The notes under the pieces were generated by a model. That model was not told the DNA's origin and searched no databases. It saw only the letters and a list, made by a program, of their open reading frames with translations. A DNA stretch of 30,154 nt from Bigelowiella natans CCMP2755 (Eukaryota; Cercozoa; Chlorarachniophyceae): NCBI GenBank assembly GCA_000320545.1, contig ADNK01000185.1:1-30154 (forward strand). The letters run 5' to 3'. Made by a program: the position numbers and the translations under genes. Positions 22,071-30,154 of the stretch are shown here, one piece after another (position 1 is the first letter of the stretch; every line of letters starts with the position of its first letter).

Positions 22071-22813
22071 GTATAAAAAGGTAAGATATGTACGCAATAC
22101 AGCCCAAAATCTAAAATTTGAACCACAACCTTCAAGAACTTCGTCCCCATTTTCTCCACCTTCGGCAGCATTCTATTCCGACACATCGCAGGGTAAGAAG
22201 GAATAAATACTAATACTCTCAAAACGAATCGAGCGCCACATATCCTATCACGTACTTTAGTCCCCAGCCTACGAAAAACTTGTCCAGATCTTTAGCCGTG
22301 TTGACGACGTGAGTAATGCCCTTCTTTTTCACGAATCTGTCCGGAAAATGCGGCTGTGAGCGGGCCCAGAAACATAGGGGGTGAACATGCTTGTTGCCAA
22401 GTTTCACTACTTTGGACCACAGGCCATAAATCCCCCTTGCCAAAGCTTTCCCCCGTTCTCTCTCGTAAGGACTAGACTCCCTGGATTTTTCTTCATATCG
22501 GCCTCCATTGCTGCCTGTGACCCAGAATAGCATGAAATAAGATAGTTCTAGGATTTATCTCTGTGATTATTAATCCTCCTAATCGATAGTCTCTCTTCAC
22601 CCGAATATCCTTTGAATCCACGGCCTCCCTTTTATGGTCCCTCAAATGACCACCACACGAGCGACATTTCTGTGGGTTAACCAAAGATGCTATCAAGAGA
22701 AGAATTGACGGGTGTAGGAAAGGGCAGGGAGTGGTCCCACCGACCTGTTTTGCGAAGGGGTTTGGAATAAATTTGCTGCAATCACATTTTCCGGAAAAAG
22801 TGAGCTGGCTCAT
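21092..22813 (-). CDS. Dual-specificity protein phosphatase with N-terminal Cys knuckle
   Basis: Nine reverse-strand exons: 22813-22745, 22669-22601, 22514-22411, 22336-22256, 22172-22130, 21942-21903, 21798-21739, 21493-21423, 21199-21092 (214 residues, TGA stop; the total coding length closes in frame). The C-terminal part is a Cys-based dual-specificity phosphatase. Landmarks are KLWQGGF, KKKGITHVVNTAKDL, LNWFDSPDQKLW (general acid Asp127 or Asp130), FVDEGLRSGGGAVLIHCAQG and the P-loop HCAQGKSRSS (Cys163, Arg169), ending in ALIKEKRSIAEPNSGFMKQ. It would remove phosphate from Tyr and Ser/Thr in proteins; the substrate is unknown. Residues 10-35 hold CDC ... KCRSCGGHLRDH, a likely zinc-binding knuckle, encoded by the first two exons (69 bases each). 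There is no signal peptide or membrane segment. The boundary between exons 3 and 4 (GTAGTG donor) was chosen to keep frame and family fit. Confidence 0.92.
21620..22069. repeat. (CAT)n and (CA)n tracts in phosphatase introns
   Basis: A (TCA)n tract at 21620-21654 and a (CA)n tract at 22030-22069 lie in introns of the phosphatase gene. A (TAA)n tract at about 21231-21250 lies in its last intron. None overlaps an exon. Confidence 0.85.
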
Positions 22814-23734
22814 GGTGGTGGGGGGGGATATCTAGGTAGGAAAAATTATTAGCGTATTTTATTGTAAATCGATAAAATTCATCAAACAATAACTACAACA
22901 CTATCATCGAAAGCAAATATCCTTTTTGTTGATGATTATTTTTTAGACAAATCTTGGACATTTTATATCTGCGTCATCATCCAAAAACAAGCAACATAGG
23001 GAAAAGTCCCTCAGATTTTATCTGCAGATATTTTGATGACTATTGTTATATACGACATCGCGTCGTCTATGACGGATGAAATAAATATACTTGATTTTGG
23101 GGAAAGTCCGTTTGTCGCAGGGTTTCTCTGAGCAGTGTTAATAGGAAGTTGTCCTCTCAGGGTAGCCATTGTTCGGAGTCCACCATTGTCAGTCACCAAT
23201 TTTTGAGTTTTAAGACATGTTAATTTCTCAGTCGCTAATAATAATCGCATCTATTTTCGATCATTAAGCATTATCGGCAGCTCTCTTTTTCCAGGTTGCA
23301 GGACTGAAATATCTAGCTTCATGGCGCCCTTGGACGACCCGGAAAGGCAGCCGATCGCTTCGAAATGATGATAAGGAATATCTTTATATAAGACGACATC
23401 CTAAAATTATTGTCGTATATATTTAATGTCATAAAAGTGTTCGGCAAAAAAGTATACATTAGAACTGAATTTCAAAACGAACGCCTCCCAGGTCGAGCAG
23501 CAGACACTCGCACACTGGCAGCACAATCTACACAATACACTTCAATATGACTTACGAGTTTCATGATGTTGGCATTGATAGATAATGGGAAGGTGGGGGT
23601 GGGCAAGGAGTGTTTTCCAAGCAGTTCCTAGACTCATGAGCTGACGTTGCTATGTTGTAACATAGGATTCCAATCTTGACGAAACAACACGAGATTCCAA
23701 TCTTGACGAGAAAGGATACGATTTTGAGCAAATA
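22814..23734. promoter_or_regulatory. Head-to-head spacer upstream of phosphatase and fimbrin
   Basis: About 920 bases separate the two start codons. The stretch is A/T-rich, with only three CTAG, close to chance, and no long microsatellite. Near its right end a 17-base word is repeated at 23666-23682 and 23693-23709, just before the fimbrin ATG. The open frame at 23011-23250 (-) is not convincing. Confidence 0.5.
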
Positions 23735-24391
23735 ATGGAAGGCAAATTTAAGCCCAAGGATCTCACTGAGTTCCGCAAGGTGTTCAAATCCTTCGATAAG
23801 GATGGCAATGGGACGATCGACAAGTCTGAGATGCGCTCGGCTCTCACAACCTTGAAGATGTACGATTCTTTGGGAAAGCTGGATGATATCATGAAAGAGG
23901 TATAGTTAAAATAGTAAAAATACAATCTGGAGGATTTTAGTCACACGGGTCTACCTAACTGTCATTCTCTCATCGTCCACCCCTCTTCTATTAATGCTTG
24001 CATTGCGTTCCATAGGTCGACGTGAACAAGGATGGAGTCATCGCTTGGGATGAGTTCCTGCAAGTTATGTACTCCTGTAAATTCGGCGGGAAGACCTCTC
24101 ACTTTGGAAAGGTTTACGACAAGCAGAAGCAAACTGTCGTGAAGGTCGGCAAAGGCCACACGGTTCATTCCTTCGCCGTGGAGGAGATGATTGCCTTTTC
24201 TGAGCACATCAACCACAGCCTCAAGGACGACGAGGAGCTCGCAAAATGGGACATAATTCCAATCAACACCGAGGAAAAGAAACAGGTATTGTCCTTACAG
24301 AACGCCATCGTGTCGCGTGCTGTGCTTTTACTAGCCATGCCTCCCCCGAATTATTTCATCAACTTGATGGCATGGCTGAAACGGAATTGAT

Positions 24392-24434
<43 letters not shown>

Positions 24435-24857
24435 GAATTGACTTGTAAAGATGGGCCTCTGCACTTCCGTCCGTGATGGATTATTGCTCGCGAAGTTCAT
24501 CAACATCGCAGCGCCTGACACCATCGACGAACGCGCCCTGAACAAGCCAAAGGGCAAGAAGCAGCTTTCGCTCTTCCAGATTAATGAGAATATGAACATC
24601 GTAATTAACTCGGCCAAGGGCATTGGGATTAAGGTGGTTAACATCGGCGCAGGCGAGCTCCAAGATGGCGCGGCCCATCCTCATATCGTGCTGGGTATGT
24701 CTACATGCTGCTGGAAACTGTGAGGGGGGGGGGGCAGAGGGGGCGAAGAGAAAGAGCTATGATGTATCACTAAGCACAACACAACCATTTTAAATTTTCA
24801 AAAGTCTCCGCACGCAGGACAACTTTTTGTATGCATGGGCATCGCATCCTTCACCAC

Positions 24858-24890
<33 letters not shown>

Positions 24891-26329
24891 GGTTTTGAAC
24901 TCAGGACTGGTATGGCAGCTCGTCAAGCTGCAGCTGCTGAACTCCGTGAATATCAAGGCGCACCCCGAGCTGGTGCGTTTGTTGGAAGAGGGTGAATCTC
25001 TCGAGGATCTCCTACGCCTCCCCCCGGAGCAGCTGCTGATGCGGTGGTTCAACTATCATCTAAAGAACGCCGGGTCCGAGCGCCGCGTCCGCAACTTCTC
25101 CGGAGACGTGAAAGACTCCGAGTGCTACACCGTGCTGCTGCACCAAATCGCGCCAGGCAAATGCGACAACAAGGCCCTCACCGTCCAGGACAAGAAGAAG
25201 CGCGCTCAGATGGTGCTCAGCAACGCCAAGAAGCTCGACGTCGAGTCCTTCATCACTCCCTCGGATATCTGCAAGGGAAACCCGAAGCTGAACCTTGCCT
25301 TCACAGCTGCCATCTTCAACCAGTGCCCCGGCCTCGATCCACTCGACGAGGAGGAAATGGATAAGATCGGTCTGCTCGAGGACGATGTCGGCGACTCCCG
25401 CGAGGAGCGTGCGTTCCGCATGTGGATGAACTCGCTCGGCCTGGAGGACTTTTACATCAACAATCTCTACGAAGACTGCGCGGATGGCGTGAATCTGCTC
25501 AAGGTGATCGATGCTGTCGAACCCGGAATCGTCTACTGGAAGAAGGTTGTGTAGTAGTATAGTAGTAGTAATTGTTGTAGTTGTTGTTGTTGTAGTTGAT
25601 AATAGCAAACAGCTGTGCGCGCATACACACAGCAGCAGTAGCAGCAGGAGGAGGAGGACCATTTTCCACAAACACAAATAATCGATAATAGCGATGACAT
25701 TCATACCAAACCATCGTCGTCGTTGTTAGTGTTGCCCACGCTTCTCCTCTACTCTTCCTTTTCCTTACCATAATACTTCGTAGGTCGAGAAGAAACCAAC
25801 CAACAAATTCAAGAAGGTGGCCAACCAAAACTACGCAGTGGTCCTTGGGAAGCAGCTCAAGTTCTCCCTGGTGGGGATTGGGGGCATTGACTTCGTGAAC
25901 AAGAACAAAAAGCTACTCCTCGCTTTCATTTGGCAGCTGATGCGCCACCACACGCTCAAGTACCTTGGCAAGGTGCAGAAGAAGCACTTTGGAGGCAAAG
26001 CCGTTACGGATGAGATGATGGTCAAATGGGCCAACAACAAGGTGTCAGCTGCAGGACGCAAGTCACGAATGCGCAGTCTCAAGGACAAGGGCCTGGGCAC
26101 TTGCGTCTTCTTCCTAGATCTCCTCTATGCGATCAGGCCAAAGGTCATTGACGAACAGTACATCACAGAAGGAAAGAGCGACGATGACCGCCTCCTCAAT
26201 GCGAAATACGCGATCTCCGTTGCAAGGAAGCTGGGCGCTGTGGTCTTCTGCATCCCGGAAGATCTCGTGGAGGTGCAGTACAAGATGGTCCTCACGTTCG
26301 TAGCCTCCACTATGTCGTGCTCGACTTAA
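23735..26329 (+). CDS. FIM: Fimbrin/plastin, actin-bundling protein, five exons
   Basis: Cross-links actin filaments into bundles in a calcium-sensitive manner. Exons 23735-23899, 24016-24285, 24451-24694, 24905-25545 and 25784-26329 give 621 residues (human plastins are about 627-630), ending in TAA. Two EF-hands come first: DKDGNGTIDKSE (residues 21-32) and DVNKDGVIAWDE (57-68), both with the calcium-binding residues intact. Four calponin-homology domains in two actin-binding modules follow. Landmarks are VRDGLLLAKFINIAAPDTID, INENMNIVINSAKGIG, NFSGDVKDSECYTVLLHQIA, NPKLNLAFTAAIFNQCPGL, FRMWMNSLGL, FSLVGIGGIDF, AFIWQLMRHHTLKYL, LNAKYAISVARKLGA and PEDLVEVQYKMVLTFVA. ATG 23735 gives the expected length. 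The frame stays open upstream to 23666, so an earlier exon is possible. Intron 2 holds a (GT)n tract (24391-24433) and intron 3 a (CAT)n tract (about 24856-24890). Confidence 0.98.
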
Positions 26330-26483
26330 TGCGACGAGCGACATCGACCAACAGTAACCGAAGAAAGACTCGTGTTGCCAGTGTTATCTGTGTGCAGCAG
26401 CAGTGGGAGCATGCCGCCGCCGCGGCTGCGCTGATTACTGTATTGTGGAGGGAGGGCGGGGGGAACGTCCTAGCGTCGTAGAA

Positions 26484-26489
26484 AATAAA
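26484..26489 (+). promoter_or_regulatory. Candidate fimbrin polyadenylation signal
   Basis: AATAAA lies 155 bases after the fimbrin stop, directly before the CTAG-rich island. Whether this organism uses that hexamer is not known. Confidence 0.4.
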
Positions 26490-26626
26490 AATCAATTGAG
26501 ATGTATTTTACATGTCAATGTCTGGTATGCATGCCAGTCAATCTAGAAGTCTTATACATTGCATTGTGTCATGTGGCCAATAGCAGAGGGAGTCTGTCAT
26601 CTGTCCTCCACTGTCTACATGTTGTG

Positions 26627-26646
26627 CATGCTAGCATGCTAGCATG
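26627..26646. repeat. 20-base perfect palindrome
   Basis: The sequence alternates CATG and CTAG (CATG-CTAG-CATG-CTAG-CATG) and equals its own reverse complement with no spacer. Shorter copies of the same alternation occur at about 26663-26676 and 26948-26965. Confidence 0.95.
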
Positions 26647-27148
26647 GTCGTAGCGCGGCCCCACATGCTAGCATGCTCGCCAAGCATATCACTGCGCCAT
26701 GCATAGCTAGATAGAGGCGATATAGCGATGGCAAGCTTTATTTCAAACACACTCATCATCTAGATATGCACGTACAATGCTAGAATGCTTAGAATGCTGA
26801 CTAGCTGAGTTGTTATGTTCTAGCGTTCTAGCGTTGCTAGGTTGATGACTCACACCAGCTAGCTAGCTAGCTAGTCGCCGTCTAGCCGTACATGCTAGCA
26901 TGGCTAGATGGTCTCGCACTAGCTAGCTAGCTAACGCATAATGAAGATTGGCATGTTAGCATGCTAGCTAGCTAGCAGGTCGCATGTTCGACTCCATATT
27001 GAACAAATTCAATTTTATTCATATTACACCCGTCTTACATGCGCCACGTACGATAGTAGTAGACACGACTAGACAAGGCATCACGAGTTATACAGCTCAT
27101 CCCGTAAATATCACGACACTTATTACTAGCTTACCCCATAGTATTTAG

Positions 27149-27686
27149 CTACCCTAGCTGCAGATTCATCGGAATATCGTCAGCCGACGAGAGAATCGCC
27201 ATTAGACGTTCTCTGTACCCTCTTCTCCCACCACTGCCGCTTCGCCGTCGATCGTCTCTACTAGCACCGTCGCCGCTAAGAGCTCGCAGGTCCATCTTCT
27301 TGTTGCTTTCTGCCTCCATCTTCACCGCATTGAGAACCCCGTCCGCGCCGTAGTACTTGTCCACGAGGAAGGGGGGGGGCACCGTTTCCCTTGCCCCCGC
27401 CCCTGCTCGCTGCGTCGGGGTAATGGCCTTCTTCTGTTTCTTATCTGTGAGGCTCAAGAGCGTTCGCATTGCACTGTGGAGGCGGTTGCTACGGAGAAGA
27501 TGCTTCAGCCATGCCCTCGTCAGCGTGCAGTGAGATCTCGAGGTGCCGATGTTCTTTTGGTCAATGATGAAGCGCACGTCAGTCGCGAAGTCACGGGCAG
27601 TTGCGGAGTAGTCTTGAGAGCATTGTCGGGTGGCATCGACGACCTAGCAGCAAGTAACATCACCAATGATATATTATATTATATAA

Positions 27687-27739
<53 letters not shown>

Positions 27740-27861
27740 AATAATAAATGATATTTTTTTTTGGTTAGTAGTAGTTAGTTGTTGTTTATACGTGCATGTA
27801 ATCCCCCTCCCCCCCCCCCTTTCTATCTCTCTATGAGTCCATGAGCATGCGCGCGTGAGTA

Positions 27862-27905
<44 letters not shown>

Positions 27906-28312
27906 CAGATAGACAATATCCGTACCACTGGCCAGAAGGTCGGAAGTCTGTGGGGTTTTATCCCTTCCCCCCCCCCCCCCCCCTTTTTCCCGCAGTACAA
28001 AATCCCCTCGAGCGCCTCCACAAATTCCAGCGTCTGGACGTCATCGAGTGTCCTTCGCGACCTCCTCGTGGTGCTGCTACTGCTACTTGTGCTGCTGCTG
28101 ATTTCGCTAATACCCTACAAAGCATGCAGGAAGTGATGAGCGGCTGGCGTTGGTAGGTGGTGTGTGGAAATGTGTTTGACGTGGTTGCCAATTGCTGTAC
28201 CGTTGTGCGCTGTTGTGTGCATGAGCGTTGGGCCTGATCAGTCGGGATGATGACCATGGAGGTTATGGAATAATTATTTTTAAATGTGTGCGTATATGAA
28301 TTATAATCGAAT

Positions 28313-28377
<65 letters not shown>

Positions 28378-28508
28378 TCGTAGCATCTTCTCACATTCTG
28401 CAGCGCCTCCTCCAGTTTTCGCATCGCTCTTTCTTGCACGGGCAGCGTGAGCAGGGAGGCGTCATATCGAGCTTTGGCAGCTGTGTGTATGTGTGTATGT
28501 GTGTATGT

Positions 28509-28547
<39 letters not shown>

Positions 28548-29426
28548 GTGAGCAAACAACCAAAACAACACCGGGTTGGACGTGACGTGCACGTTCCGAA
28601 GAGAATAGATACCAAAGGGAGAGAGGGTAAAAGCCCGAGAGAAAATCGCTTATATATCACCCTCATCCCCCCCTCCCCACCACCCCCCCCTCTTCCTCTC
28701 AAAAAAACGAAATGCTTAAAATATCGTATTATTGAGTTCCCGCTTACTCTTGATGCTCTGGGCGGACAGGTTCGCGCTGATTGCTGCAAATCCCCCGTTC
28801 AAATTGCCCACAGATCTTCGGAGCGGACGTGCTGCCGATGACGAAGTCGTCGTGACTGGGGGCGGGGGGGGGGGGTTGGGTAGGGATGATGCTACGCGCA
28901 ACAAGAGGGCCCATACGATGGGGCATGTTTGCTTCTTTCAGCCGCGACATAACTGCCTAAGTACGAAAGTTGTGTATGTATAGAATATCATCAGCGTGAG
29001 AAGAGAATGTGACGATGTCTCTATGTGCTGGGAAGAAGAGGAGAAACCAACCAAAAACCCAAAGCAAACAAGCGCGCAGCGCCCGCCCTTTCCATAACGC
29101 CGTATACATTCGAATCGGCAATACACACGCTGTTGGTTTAGTGGCTTGTCGCTCGTTCATTGCGAGATGTATGGTAGAGCAAAGCAGTGTTAAATTCTGA
29201 AATTACCTTGCAATCAGGGTGCATCTCCCACGCGTAGAAAGGCACATCTTGGAGGAACTTTGGCAGCTTGAGGGCCACCTGCATGGTGGGAGATTGCGTG
29301 CATCAGTCATAGCGCTACTTGCCAGATGCATAAAGCGTCGATTAGTGGATATGATGGGGGGGAAGATAAAAAACGACAACAACGACGATGTATGCGGTTG
29401 GGTGTTTGCTGATAAACTACCTCGAA

Positions 29427-29459
<33 letters not shown>

Positions 29460-30044
29460 CGGGTCAACTTCAATCGATTCCAAGCTAATTTCTGTGACAA
29501 TAGCAGAAATAGCACGGTGTGTCTTCTTATCGATGTTGTTTTTACTATCATGCACTACGATCGAGCAGTGATGCAAAGAAATCGCTCGGCGCCATCGTCG
29601 TTGTTGTTGATTTCGAGTAGCGGGCGCGCAAATTCCGCAGTATATCATCTTCTCAGCTCATAGAGCGACGAATCGATTTTCTCATCACAGTTATCAAGCA
29701 GGATCATCGTCACCATCATCATCATCATCATCATCACCATCATCGCACGCACAATCATGCTTTTGCTCGCGCATGCACAATACGGAAGACAGTCCTCGCC
29801 CCCCCCGCCCCCCGCCCCCTCCGGGCAGACCTTGATTCTTTTTCTTCTTCTTCTTTTCCTCCTCCTCCTCATCATTATCCCCTTTCTCCTTCTCAGCTCG
29901 AGAGCTCGTTATTCCCCCTCGTTCTTTTTTCAAGTCATCTCCACCGCTCGCTAGCTGCTGTGGCCGCTGTGCCCCCCCACGCGCATCACTCGCATCCTCG
30001 TTCACTCGCTTTCTCTCCCCGTCGGCTGCTGCATTATTCTCGCT
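27149..30044 (-). CDS. RUN-domain-like protein, C-terminal part, ten exons visible
   Basis: Reverse-strand exons: 30044-29831, 29651-29559, 29491-29460, 29278-29207, 28956-28917, 28831-28748, 28480-28395, 28114-27999, 27947-27926, 27643-27149. They give 417 residues in one frame, with a stop at 27149. More exons must lie beyond the right edge, because the first visible exon begins at an acceptor (CTAAG). That exon is low-complexity and charged, with Glu and Lys runs. The middle exons carry ESIEVDP, LKLPKFLQDVPFYAWEMHPD, NLNGGFAAISANLSAQSIK and RYDASLLTLPVQER, a helical region I do not recognise. The end (LEFVEALEGIL, LPTFWPVVVDATRQ, FATDVRFIIDQKN, TRAWLKHLLRSNRLHSAM) resembles a RUN domain, a module that binds small GTPases in membrane traffic. 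The last 90 residues are Arg/Lys/Gly-rich. Frame closure is strong evidence for the model; the RUN assignment is by motif recall only. Confidence 0.65.
27695..28546. repeat. Microsatellites in RUN-like gene introns
   Basis: Tracts seen are (TA)n at 27695-27734, (GT)n at 27866-27902, a 17-C run at 27967-27983, (TA)n then (GA)n at 28316-28375, and (GT)n with AT interruptions at about 28483-28546. All fall between the exons of the RUN-like gene. The last tract reaches the acceptor of the exon at 28480. Confidence 0.85.
29427..29746. repeat. Trinucleotide repeats in RUN-like gene introns
   Basis: (CTA)n at about 29427-29459 starts directly at the donor of the exon ending at 29460, so the donor GTAGTAG is part of the repeat. 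(ATC)n at about 29711-29746 lies in the preceding intron. A G/C-rich low-complexity stretch at about 29797-29822 follows the first visible exon. Confidence 0.8.
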
Positions 30045-30154
30045 CTTAGGATGAGGGAGGTGGGGGAGGGTCTGCTAACTGGAAATTCTTTGGAGATTGT
30101 CTGGCTCTCCTCTTGCTCTCTGGCCGAGCGAGGGGCTTACGAAGGCGACTTCCC

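Larger units (their letters stand above)
26330..27148. other. Tail-to-tail spacer with strongest CTAG island
   Basis: The gap lies between the ends of fimbrin and the RUN-like gene. Between 26541 and 26977 I counted 24 CTAG, where fewer than 2 are expected. They include (GCTA)n runs at about 26857-26874 and 26918-26933, and a 20-base perfect palindrome at 26627-26646. CATG is also abundant. No gene is seen. Confidence 0.8.

Noticed and set aside
25060-25704. Minus-strand open frame of 214 codons
   Set aside because: It is the antisense shadow of fimbrin exon 4 plus intronic repeats; the plus-strand calponin-homology match is decisive.

Overview
This is a window of nuclear DNA from an intron-rich eukaryote, most likely a single-celled protist. 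The evidence is canonical GT-AG introns in every gene, dense microsatellites confined to introns and spacers, eukaryote-type proteins (topoisomerase IB, cytosolic ribosomal protein uS8, fimbrin) and use of TAA, TAG and TGA as stops. There is no sign of operons, phage or organelle DNA. I cannot place the organism more precisely from the sequence alone. I rebuilt nine genes by hand by joining exons; all 53 required introns keep the reading frame, which is the main support for the models.

Layout, left to right: a small helix-rich unknown gene (+, 502-1441); DNA topoisomerase IB (+, about 2498-6388, nine exons); ribonuclease H1 (-, 7259-9058, ten or eleven exons); a small ankyrin-repeat protein (+, 9711-10953); ribosomal protein uS8/RPS15A (-, 12199-12981); a secreted-then-anchored Kelch/EGF membrane protein (+, 14067-18694); a dual-specificity phosphatase with an N-terminal Cys-rich knuckle (-, 21092-22813); fimbrin/plastin (+, 23735-26329); and the C-terminal part of a RUN-domain-like protein entering from the right edge (-, 27149-30044 and beyond).

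From topoisomerase I onward, orientation alternates strictly (+ - + - + - + -), so spacers are either head-to-head (shared promoter regions at 9059-9710, 12982-14066, 22814-23734) or tail-to-tail (6389-7258, 10954-12198, 18695-21091, 26330-27148). The tail-to-tail spacers, and the tail of the first gene, carry islands rich in the self-complementary words CTAG, CATG and TGCA, including perfect hairpins. The head-to-head spacers do not. This is the least ordinary feature of the window.

No shared pathway links all the genes. Topoisomerase I and RNase H1 are tail-to-tail neighbours and both are known to limit R-loops. Topoisomerase I shows a local reading-frame disturbance exactly at its conserved catalytic-arginine motif, probably two compensating homopolymer indels.
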